The translations under genes were made by a program, and so were the position numbers. A stretch of DNA of 64,000 bases from Hypholoma sublateritium FD-334 SS-4 (taxonomy: Eukaryota; Basidiomycota; Agaricomycetes; Agaricales; Strophariaceae): the NCBI GenBank assembly GCA_000827495.1, contig KN817521.1, positions 868,001 to 932,000 of the forward strand. Reading direction: 5' to 3'. The notes beneath the pieces were generated by a model that did no database searches, was not told where the DNA came from, and was given only the letters and a program-made list of their open reading frames with translations. This document shows positions 11,345 to 21,186 of this stretch, in pieces (within the stretch, counting starts at the first letter, position 1; each line of letters opens with the position of its first letter).

Positions 11345-13810
11345 TCATATCGGCACGTTCTCTATTCGAGCGGTTGTCCTTATCCCATTTTGCAGCGTCC
11401 GCAACAAGTCCAACTTGGCTACATCTACCACAGCGACCTGTCGGCACTCCAGCGCCATTGCGATTCGATTGATGCCCTCGTGATCTTGCCAGTCGATCTC
11501 AAAGACACCTGGTTTACCAGATCCTGCGAACCATGACCACACACGTTCACGCGACTGGACAATTATTAGCAACGCTCCAAGTAAATTATAGATAATTTGA
11601 CATACCCTTATATGATAGATATACAGCCAACCATCACCACTTCCAGTAGCCACAAATTTGCCATTGGGACTGAATGTTAGTGAGTATAAGGGCCCTTTGT
11701 GATCTTTAAATATGTGAAGACATTCTCCCGTCACGGAATCCCACAATCGTGCGGTGCCGTCAAATGATGATCTAGAAAATTAAGCTATTCAGCCAGATTA
11801 ACAAATTTTGGGAGAGCAGCCTCTTACGTAGCCAGTAGCTCATTTGTTCCTGCGGGATGATCCTTGGACCACCCGACAGTACTGACGGAATGATTATGTC
11901 CTTTTAACATCACACCTTGCTCTGACGCTGATAGACCCGGAATATTATCCACTCCCTTGCCTATATTGTCCACTTTCCATATACAGGCGGTGCCATCATC
12001 AGAACACGACGCTAATCGAGTGCCCGACGGATTGACTCGAATCTGGTTGATTTCGTCCTTATGGCCACTATAAAGCCGTCAGCTATGCGTCGGGGCCGAA
12101 CTTGGAAGCACTAACATCAAGGTCTTGATCGATTCATCCTCGTCAACACGCATAATAAAGATGCGCATGTCTGCCCCCGCACTAGCGAAGGTATCCTCAT
12201 CAAGCCATTCCACATCCAAGCAGCAATCTAAAGGAAACAGGGTTAGAAATTAGATCCTTTCTAGGTAAAGAAGCATGACAGACAGCCACCTTTATGACAC
12301 CTATATTGCTTATGCAGACGCTTTTCTTTCACGTCCCATAAGCACGTTGTACCATCCAGACTCGCTGTTAAAAGCCATGTGCCATTCCTCGAAAAACGAG
12401 TAGCAAATATAGGACCCTTTCCGAGGTGAAAAAATGTTGATCAAACATTTCTGTAAGAGCCACAGGATAGCTAATTCCTACCTGATGTTGTGGATGTGAG
12501 AAATGTAGGGCTCCTGAACTTGTGCAGACACGAAGAATAGAATCATAAGACCCAATTGCTAACAGGGTGCCGTCGAAATTCCAATCAAGTGATGTAAGAT
12601 CGCCTTGAGAGAAATTTGAAACGTTTTCTAATGCAATAGGGTCCTCGGGAGCTTCTGCGAAATCTGGCGAAGTGGCTGGAGGTGGATTTGGAAGGTTCCA
12701 TACATTTACAACGCCGTCTTTTGAGCTTAACGTGACAGAGGCGACGTCAGATGTTTAATAAAGATAGACATTTATAGCAGCCAACTTACCCGGATGCTAA
12801 TAGGTTGGGCATTTTTGGATTAAATGCGCAGACAAATACCTACCAGAGAATCAATATGCACGGAAGTTCTTAAGAATTTGCATTAAAGACCTACCTCAGT
12901 TTGGTGTCCTGGTAGAAGTAACACAACACGAGGGTCCGTTACGAAATCGCCAGGGCCGCGAGATCGCATTTCGACTTTGGCAACCTTTGTGGCATCTGGT
13001 TGACTGTATACAGACATGTCCCGAGTCCCCGGCGATTTTGATCTCGCACCTATAGTAATGACATCAGTGTAGTTAAATGCCCGGGATTATGTGGACCTAC
13101 TGTCGGAAGTACCATCGATATCCATATCTGTGGACATGTGCCGTGCGCGTTTCTCGACGTGACCATCAATGGGGACTGGTGATGTTTTCCGTTTCGCATT
13201 TCCATCAGCGGCTGCTGAGTCGGGTGTAGGCGACTGTAATTTGGGTTGCTCGGGTAGCGTCGTAGCTTCTTTGGAAATTGTAGATTCAAGTGGCCGCGGT
13301 AAGCCACTCCTTGTTGGGAGAGGGATCTTTGTTTGTGATGTGGCGTATGAAGGCGTTGGTGCTGGTGCGCTGCTTGCTGTCGGTCTCTGGGCAGACACAG
13401 GTAATTTCTCTGAGTCAACAGTTTCCATATTCATTTCGGATGGGGGTGGAGACTTTTCCGACGGGTCGTCCAAAGAACATATATGAGGGTCGAGAAGAGA
13501 GAAGCCAGCCTTACAGTTCGTTGTTAATGAATCGGTCCGCCAATGGGATTCGACTTCCAGGTAAAGCAGTGCTTTGCTAAGTAAATCTATCAGCTCTCCC
13601 CGTGGAATGTGTTTCTGAAAGTAGGGTGAATTTTGTAGTCGACCTTCATTGCGAAGTGCGAATGCAGAGTGGTTGAAGCCTATAGAATGAATTATCAACA
13701 CAAAAGGACCTGATTAATTAAAAGACAAGATAGCAACCTGAATCTTGGAAGTAAGAGTATATAAGGCAGTTTATCTCATCTGCAGTTATAATTATGGGCG
13801 CTGCAGTCAT
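11345..13810 (-). CDS. LisH-WD40 corepressor, TBL1/Sif2-like
   Basis: Ten exons fit, at 13738-13810, 13101-13679, 12895-13049, 12790-12839, 12482-12725, 12290-12416, 12116-12227, 11828-12067, 11606-11771 and 11345-11554. They give 651 residues with every phase consistent. Residues about 8-60 form a LisH dimerisation motif (ADEINCLIYSYFQDSGFNHS). A Ser/Pro/Thr-rich linker follows, ending in a basic KRKTSP...EKRARH patch, a likely nuclear signal. The rest is a WD40 propeller: LPGHQTEVFVCAFNP, GVVNVWNLP, TCLWDVKEKR, GHKDEINQIRVNP, GTACIWKV, GTARLWDS, GDGWLYIYH. This layout matches TBL1/TBL1XR1 and yeast Sif2, scaffolds of Set3/SMRT-type histone deacetylase complexes. The last repeat is modified (SWFAGSGKPGVFEIDW), as in other fungal members. 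It is transcribed away from the DCAF11-like gene. Confidence 0.9.
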
Positions 13811-14021
13811 GGTGTTGGAACGAGTCGGAATGAGCGCTATGCAGAGCGTATGCTAAGAGCTTGCGGGTGACTGTCACCATCTGTCACGATGTGCTTGTTT
13901 GGCTCGGCGCGCGCCGTGATCTCGGCTCGGCGCGATGCCGATTCCTCGATCCCCGTCCCACGAGTGACATCAGCACCAATGCCGGCTGACTTATCAGCAA
14001 ACTCTTCCACCTCCCACTCAC
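13811..14021. promoter_or_regulatory. 211-bp divergent promoter, TBL1-like / DCAF11-like
   Basis: The two start codons (ATG at 13810 minus, 14022 plus) are only 211 bp apart, so both promoters must lie here. A direct repeat of ctcggcgcg appears twice around 13901-13935 in a GC-rich core (gctcggcgcgcgccgtgatctc). No TATA box is evident. Shared control of the two WD40 genes is an inference. Confidence 0.6.
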
Positions 14022-16569
14022 ATGGCAGACCCGACGGGCTCTCCTAATGTAGAGCCCAATGCACTCGATTCAAACATCATTGAACTCGATGGCAGTGACG
14101 GCAGTGCACTCCAGGACATTTTGAGCAGTGAGCGAATCCGATCACTACAAACGCGGGGCACCGGCTCATCACCGGCCAGCTCTGTTCTCAAGTCAGTCTA
14201 CGAGGCCAGAAGGAGGGCGGGCATCTATTCGAGTTCCAGGAATTACACTCCAAGATCTTGCTAGATTAATGAGCGGGGGAACAGCTACGAGAGTCTGGAA
14301 CCGCGTGCACGTACAGCAGGATCCTGAAGACGATGACGAGAACGAATACATAGACGAAGATGAATATGAGGATTCTCCATCTTATCGCAACTCTCAATGG
14401 TTTCCTCCTGCAACAGAACCCGAGCAGCCGGGCATGGATATGCTTGTGAGTGGCGAATTTGGACGGGTCGGGGTCAAGCATCGCGCACGGAGAAACATAC
14501 GCAATATATCGAGAGGAGCTATCAATCATCTATATCGTCCTATTCCTTTACCTAGCCGGGAGGATAATCAAAGTGTTCGCACCTGTTCTTTTCTCCTCGT
14601 CGTTTATATAGCTAACGATTGCATGCCCATCAAATCTATTTATAATCACAGAACTTAGTGCCCAACACCAACGGAACGACTGTGGCGAAATACGATGCTA
14701 ACATGTACACGGCACAATTCTCGGATGGTGATTAAATTTCAAGGTCTAATCGATTAACGTCTCACTTTTCTCTGGCATAGACGCTTCATTTTATTACACA
14801 TGCGCTCAAGGTTTGCTCACCCAACCATTGCAATGTATCCGTTTAACCCAGGCTCTAGATTTCAAGCTGCATGTCTTTGACATGAGGGCCCCTCCAGTTG
14901 ATCGTCACCTACGGCAAGATCTCGCTTTTGGACAGCGGACTAGACATGATGCCAGTCTTACGACGAGCATGCCTCTGCGGAAAGTTATACAGGGACACCC
15001 AGGGAACTGGACAATCACAGATGCTAATCTCTCCCCCGATAACGAACGGTCTGTCTAATCCTAAGCATCGTAACTCTTGAAATGCAAAGCTGATACACCC
15101 GCCAGTCTAATATATGCTTCCATGGTCAGCGGAAATGTTCCCATACACTGAAAGCCCTCTAATTTGCACCATTGTAGTCATCTACTGTTTTTATGACGAG
15201 TACCGCTCCAGACGGCAACACAAATCAAATTCCTATCTCATTTGCGGATCCCACTACTCGTAGCTCCCCCTTTGGGTATGGAGAGGGTTATGGTATCTGG
15301 AGTTGTCGGTTCTCTGCCGATGGGAACGAAGTTGTGGCTGGAGGAAGCGGAAAAATATTTGGTTCGCACACGAAAGCTTTCATCACTGTAAATTTATCTG
15401 ACGCCCTTTAGTCTATGACCTGCTCGCTAACAAGCGAACTGTCAAAATATCGGCGCATGCAGACGACGTAAATAGTTGCTGTTGGGCAGATACGACGTCT
15501 GGAAATGTGCTGGTTAGCGCCTCGGACGACACATTCCTGAAAGTCTGGTAAGGTTCCCTATAATACGATATAACAACCCCGATTGAATAGCAATCAAAGG
15601 GATCGGCGGTCTTTGGGTGCTTCTCGGAAGCCTTCTGGTGTGCTCGTTGGACATACCGAGGGTATTACCTATGTCTCTGCCAAGGGGGACGGACGGTACA
15701 TCATCTCCAATGGAAAAGATCAAGCATTGCGACTTTGGGATCTACGCAAGATGCGCTCTAGTACCGAATTCGATGAAATAAAGCGTGAAAACCGCAACTA
15801 CGGTGTCCGCAACTTCGATTACAGGTGCGTGCGATGTTTCTTCCATACGTCATGCCTATATTTAACATACATCTCATCCATATCACAGGTATCCCCATTA
15901 CCCGAAACCCAAATATGAGGCGCATCCAAAGGATTGTAGTGTCATGACATACCGAGGACATAGCGTCCTCCGCACGCTCATCCGGTGCCACTTCAGCCCG
16001 GCAGAGACGACAGGGTCGCAGTACATATACTCTGGTTCAGCAGATGGCCGGATACATGTGGGCACCAATTCATTTGTGCTCCATTTCAATTGGCACTGAG
16101 CGTCTGCTGTAGATATGGTCGCTTGACGGGCGGATCGTGCAGGTTCTCGATAGGTCAAAAACCCTCCCTGCAACATTTGCTGCGTCTGGCCCGGAGCCCG
16201 GCCCCCCTGCTAGAAGCAGCCCCAATATCTGCGTACGTGATGTCAGTTGGAACTCGAAGGTCAGTTCGGCGTTTGCGATGGATGAATTGCGGTGGCTATT
16301 TGGTGCTAACCTAGCCTCTCCGTCCGCAGGAGCCTGTCATTATGAGTGCCGGCTGGGAAAGTGCCCGTGGTGGCACCGTCATTGCACGCCACGAATATAA
16401 GGGTCTGTCGAAGAGGCCCGGCGCATTGGAAGATTGGGTCGAAAAACAGACACAAGAGCTGAACGATAGCTCTAACGTCAGACGGTCTGCCCGTCTGGCG
16501 GGCGGCCGGATGCGATATCACGTTCCCGGGCATTTCGCGTCGGATGATGTTGATGATGAAGACTTCTAG
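14022..16569 (+). CDS. DCAF11/WDR23-like WD40 adaptor of CUL4-DDB1 ubiquitin ligase
   Basis: Twelve exons: 14022-14127, about 14240-14574, 14652-14727, 14781-14810, 14859-15048, 15106-15124, 15178-15361, 15412-15547, 15600-15824, 15889-16057, 16113-16259 and 16330-16569, about 618 residues. Exons 4 and 6 are only 30 and 19 nt. The acceptor of exon 2 is uncertain, since several in-phase AGs exist. Family marks are strong: FYYTCAQDFKLHVFDMR, FGQRT, YGIWSCRFSADGNEVVAGG, VLVGHTEGITYVSAKGDGRY, ISNGKDQALRLWDLRKMR and MTYRGHSVLRTLIRCHFSP. WDLR is a DWD-type DDB1-binding motif. In animals DCAF11/WDR23 targets the stress factor Nrf2/SKN-1; the fungal substrate is unknown. An acidic stretch sits near residues 70-95 and a short acidic tail (SDDVDDEDF) ends the protein. 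Confidence 0.9.
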
Positions 16570-18178
16570 GAACTTCTAGCCCTATTCCCTGGGCATTTTC
16601 AGGGTATTTCAGGGATTGTGAAGTGATGCTATTCGCGGATGTGACGAGATATTTTTGTCCATCGCCCTTTTACACAGTTGTATGTACTTTCAAGTTGTAG
16701 GTGTTACCTGTATCAATTAACTGATGAACGTGTTCTTTGTTTCATTGTCCTCTATTGCTCGTCCACATGTGCGATGTTATCAAATATGCATGAGCCCCTA
16801 ATTGTATCTCCTTCACGCTGTGCACTGCTGTAAAACTGCTGTATGATTAATGCTTGTCTGACTTTGCTGTGAAAGGACGTCATATGGGCTGTTATCGATA
16901 CGCCGCTGTACAATGCATCCGGCCATGGTGTAAATTGAGCGGAAGCCCCACTTGCGCAGTACGTTACTTGCGCTGCCGCCACACAGATTTCCAAATATAC
17001 AATGAAGCCAATTTTTCCACCATCGTGCGATCCATCGCAACTCTTAAGGCGGCGGCTCAGCATCTTTCATCTTTGCACATTGATTTAGGACGATGCACAC
17101 CGAGTATGAATGGATGGTTGAGATATGGGCCCCATTGTTGATCAGCGCTCATGTCAAGATGGATTTGAACAGCGTATTCATGCAGTTCATCACAAGAACC
17201 CAACGATGGAAATTCATACATATGTCGAAGGTGTAAGTATACCTGCGACTGATGAATATTTCTGCGTGGGCGAGCCCTGCAGGATGCAAATTCCATAGAT
17301 ACGGAGAGAATGTTCATTGTTCAAACGTTCAGTTCCGGCCTCGAGCCTCGCGAAAATTGCAAGCCGGCACACCCGGCGCGTAGGCTAAACTTGCTTGCTC
17401 GGATGTCCTGCGCTGTTGTGGTGATAATAGGCCGGGGATGCATAGCGTGGATGAGTGATGAGCAATCTGTCCGTGCCACGCCATCGAATGCTGATTGACG
17501 AGAGGCATCTCTTAGGTACGGGGCCATATGACGCCGAAAATGGATATTGCAGGCTTGGTGTAGCCAAGTGTGGCAGAGTGGCGACCGGCGTGGTCTGGGA
17601 AATACTAAATAAGCCATGCACAGGCAGCGCGAGGAGGCTTTAGAACAAAGCAACCGATGACTCCCCATACAGTTAGAATCCGCGCAGCTGCGGTGGTATG
17701 CATGTATGCATCTTGGATGGATGCCTTTGTTACACCACGTAAGGCGAGAAGGCATTATCTCCGGAGCATGGTGATAGCCATCGGGAAAGGAAGATGACCA
17801 CTGCTGTAGAATCTAAAGGTTGCCACCCTGTTCCAGCTTTCAGTGAATTCTTCACAGCCGGCGTGTATGCTGACAGCCAAAAAGACACAGGAGATCAAGA
17901 GAAGCAGGCGAATCACAGCTTTGCCTTTCAAGAGCCGCCAGAGGTCGGATGAAATTGTTTCGAAGATTTTAACTGATCTCCGGATTAGTAGAGAATTCCA
18001 TCAGGAGAAACGAATTGTGCGGTAATGAGAGCGTTGTGGCGTACCTGACTTGCCTTTTTATATAATTAACCTAACACATGCCCCAAGTGGCTGGGCATAT
18101 ATATCTAGGAACGCCGTAGAATTATCCTCCCTGCACCGATGTACATAAACCCAACGCTTCTGTTTTTTCCCCCCCACC
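16570..18178. other. 1.6-kb gene-poor stretch
   Basis: The first about 200 bases are the 3' flank of the DCAF11-like gene. Frames at 16813-17141, 17321-17755 and 17843-18025 are short, overlap each other on opposite strands and carry no domain. A TATA-like run (catatatatcta, about 18096-18107) lies about 75 bp before the ORF at 18179 and may be its promoter. Nothing else was recognised. Confidence 0.4.
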
Positions 18179-18877
18179 ATGGCCTACTACTACTACAACG
18201 ATGCGGCGTTCCAGCCCATCCCCGATCTCTACTATGACCAGCAGGAGCTGCCGTCCCCACCCTCCGCCACTTCGTCCAACATAATCTCGACGCCCCCGCC
18301 GCTCGACTGGCAGCCGTGGGCGACCGCCGAGCAAAAACAAGAGCTTTACCAGCCCATCTGGCCCGAGTGCGACTGGATGTGCGAACCGCAGGAGCACCCG
18401 CAGGCGCTCGACCCATCGTCCATTCTATTCTCTAGTTATGAGCAGCCACCGGCCCAGGAGCAGCCGCCCGCGCCGCCGAGTGGCACAGCGTTCTTCGAGC
18501 CCTCGCACGCGACACCACCGCATCCGGCTCCCCGTACCTCTCCGCCCGCACCAGAACCGGGCCAAACTCTGAAGCTCCATCAACCCCGTCCTTCGCGTCG
18601 AATACCCATCGTCTCGCTTTCGAGATTAGCACTCGCATGTGATGACTTCCAAATGCATCCAAAGGAGCCGAGCACCATTTCGGGAGAAGCCGACCATTTA
18701 CCTTTCCGAACCGCCCCTTCCAAGTCGTATCATCCAATGGCGTACCATTCAAGTAATCAATTCAACAAGCAAGGCAGCCATTTACAAAATGACATATACG
18801 GCACGGGCTTCCCAGGCAACACGGGGAGATTAACGCAATGTTCTTGCGGATGTATGGCACCATACGCATGCCAATAA
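18179..18877 (+). CDS. orphan proline-rich low-complexity protein
   Basis: A single 232-codon frame starts in an excellent eukaryotic context (ccccaccATGgcc) behind a TATA-like element. The product opens MAYYYYNDAAFQPIP, is rich in Pro, Gln, Ser and Tyr, and ends with a small Cys cluster (CSCGCMAPYACQ). No domain, signal peptide or membrane segment is visible. The Tyr/Gln/Pro bias suggests a disordered protein, such as a transcriptional activation region, but that is inference. It faces the homeodomain-like gene tail to tail. The last 50 codons have weaker coding character, so an unseen intron is possible. Confidence 0.5.
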   Translation: MAYYYYNDAAFQPIPDLYYDQQELPSPPSATSSNIISTPPPLDWQPWATAEQKQELYQPIWPECDWMCEPQEHPQALDPSSILFSSYEQPPAQEQPPAPPSGTAFFEPSHATPPHPAPRTSPPAPEPGQTLKLHQPRPSRRIPIVSLSRLALACDDFQMHPKEPSTISGEADHLPFRTAPSKSYHPMAYHSSNQFNKQGSHLQNDIYGTGFPGNTGRLTQCSCGCMAPYACQ

Positions 18878-19226
18878 CTTCGCACTTGGACGGGCTTGTC
18901 CTTCCGCATTCTCTTGACCGCAGCATTCGAACTACCTATTACGCATTTGTACCATACACATATAGCTTCATCGCCTCATTACACATCATCCATCGCATTA
19001 CAAATAGACACTACAATACAAATCGAGACTTGGAATCCGAAATTCATACAGGGGTTGCGCGCGAATGACAGAGAAAAATGGTGTCGCCTTGAGGAAATTT
19101 TCGATACGCAATAGTTTGAGAATTATGATGACATGCGGGCCCGCGAGTTTTGAATTGTGTGTGACGCATGCGGAGAGGGAAATGTTGACAACAATGGGTG
19201 GAGCAGGTCTCGCTGATACAAAGAAA

Positions 19227-20873
19227 TTATCCAGTTCCGCTTGGTTTGATGTTTTCAAGCTGATATTGGGAGCCCTTGATGAAGGCCCCACCCTAAGAAA
19301 TTTGACATTGTAGCACATGGTTACACAGAACTCACCTGTTTATTCGTCTGGTCAAGCGATTTATAATAGAGTTTGCCTGGGATTACCTTGTTATGCACCT
19401 GTAACAATGCCATATCGGCACGCAAGGCTTCCCTGGTGGTCACCTCACTTATAGTACAATGATCTTCGACGCTATCACGGATTGGGTTGTATTCGTGGAG
19501 GTTCATAACGGGATGGAACACATCTACGTCGTCTGCGAGCCATTTCCGAAGATCAGGGATATCCACAGAGATCGGAGAGTCCATAGCCGGCGACGAATAG
19601 GTGCTACTGGCCCCAGATTTCCAGTGTGATCGAGTGTCGGTGTTACAAGCATCAGGAAGACAGTCAAAGTAAGGTAGCAGCGGGTCGTTCATATAGTCAT
19701 TGTAGGTTTGAACAGGCTCCTCGAAGTTACCACCCCGTGGTATGTTGGTGTCGATGAAATCGTAAATTTCGTTACGTTCTGCCTGAGTCAAAAGGCGGTG
19801 TTCCTCGGCGTTCATCAAGATGTCCAAATCAATAGAGTCACAAGTTAGGCCGCTTTCCATATCCATAAATGATTGTTGTGTATCGTCCGAGGTAGATTCA
19901 AAATATCCGGCCACAAAGTCATCAGGCGAAGGAAGGAAATCAGGCAGATTGCTAGTATCCTTGATATCTGCAGCAGAGTGGGCACTAGAGAACGTGAAGT
20001 GAGGACAGATAGGAACTATCGATTCCCGCTCGGTATCGGTCCCACAGGAGACCATAGCAGGAGGAAGATCAGCGACATCTCCCAGTGATGGTGGCGTAAC
20101 CAGAAATTCCGAGTCCCGCCCGCCCTTCATGCTCTTAGGCATTTTAGTGGCACGGCGCACAGGAGTAGCACGAGGCTTCCTTTCCTGGGCCTTGAGTGAT
20201 CGTTTGATGGTCCGACCACGAGGCTTGATTACAGGAGACTTCGCCGTTTCCACTAAGAAAGGACGAGTTAGCAAAGTGTCACAGACCTGGAGTTCTTGTT
20301 TCGCAGAGGGGCTAGAAGGGGGCTATACAGTGTGTGTCAGAGAGATGTCAATAAATTAATATTTGCTCGCCAACTTGGGATAGCGCTTGTAACTGAGCAG
20401 CCTGAGCCTGGGCCTGAGCCTTCATTGCGCGACCTCGGATCAAGTTGGTGTGTTTATCTTCTTTGGCAACGCGAAGCCCTACATATGCTATGGTTCAATA
20501 TCGAGATACACTTCTCGAGCAGAGACATGTTACCTCGGGAATGGAAGTAGTCATAGATGTGTCTACGATCAACGTTGTATCGCTCTTGAAAATCCTTCCT
20601 GACATTGAAAGTAGGCATTTTGGCACCCGGAATAATGAGGGCCTCCATCTCGGCAACTAGATCTGGTCCTAGTCGCACGGCGAGTCGCTGTGGGTTGACT
20701 CTTCGCGTTTTGGGCCGGCCGTCATCGGTTAAGTCCCACTGTCCATCGTCAAAGCTGTCGTCAAAGAATTCACGAGGTCTCTTGCGCATGATTATAGCAT
20801 CGCAGGACTCGTCCATACAACCTGTGCCAGACAAGGTCAGAGACGGCGAACTTTCCCCGGCGAGAGTCGCCAT
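19227..20873 (-). CDS. homeodomain-like DNA-binding protein
   Basis: Exons 20534-20873, 20375-20478 and 19336-20322 join in frame. A gtgagt donor at 19335 and acceptor ttcttag at 19293 add a final exon to 19227 (tail GGAFIKGSQYQL...). Without that splice the frame stops at 19321. After the first intron is removed, residues about 70-125 read as a three-helix unit: LGPDLVAEMEALI, then MPTFNVRKDFQERYN, then VDRRHIYDYFHSRGLRVAKE. The last has the spacing of a homeodomain recognition helix but lacks the WFxN core, carrying IYDYFHSR instead. Basic patches flank it (RKRPR near residue 30, KPRGRTIKRSLK after it). The C-terminal half is acidic and Ser/Pro-rich, as in activators. It is not next to MIP or a second HD gene, so it is probably not a mating-type locus. 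Confidence 0.7.
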
Positions 20874-21186
20874 TATGTGGATGTGGGGAGAAGGAAAGAG
20901 AGACCGCGTTATGTAACACTAACAAACGACACACGTCACGTCAAAGCGCTTCGAAGTTCGCGTCGAAGATATGTGGCCACGTGATAGTAATACCGTGCGC
21001 GTCTGATGACTATCCTAGTCTAAGTAATTTGTGATGAAGCTTTTTTTCAAAAAAAAAATGCATACATACTTGAAAAAAGATTGAAGTAAGTAAGAGAAAC
21101 TATCAAGAAACTATGATGACAGGTGTTAATTCCATTACAAAAGCATCGATTATATCTGATAGTAAGATATATGTAATGGTGCTAGT
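20874..21186. promoter_or_regulatory. promoter region of the homeodomain-like gene
   Basis: This holds the 5' flank of the minus-strand homeodomain-like gene and, at its left-to-right end, the 3' flank of Ski2. It contains cacgtcacgtcaaagcg around 20932-20948 and an E-box-like ccacgtga at about 20974, both only candidate sites. An A-rich run (21048-21058) may be an AT-rich terminator or polyadenylation zone of Ski2. Confidence 0.35.

Noticed and set aside
17545..17600. tRNA-like stretch (gtagccaagtgtggcagagtggcg)
   Set aside because: No acceptor stem pairing, no proper T-loop and no box A/B spacing were found.
17321..17755. Minus-strand Cys/His/Arg-rich frame, zinc-finger-like at first sight
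   Set aside because: Cysteine spacing fits no finger family and overlapping frames exist on the other strand; composition alone explains it.
19321..20873. Possible mating-type A (HD1/HD2) locus
   Set aside because: Only one atypical homeodomain-like gene is present and neither MIP nor a divergent HD partner lies nearby.
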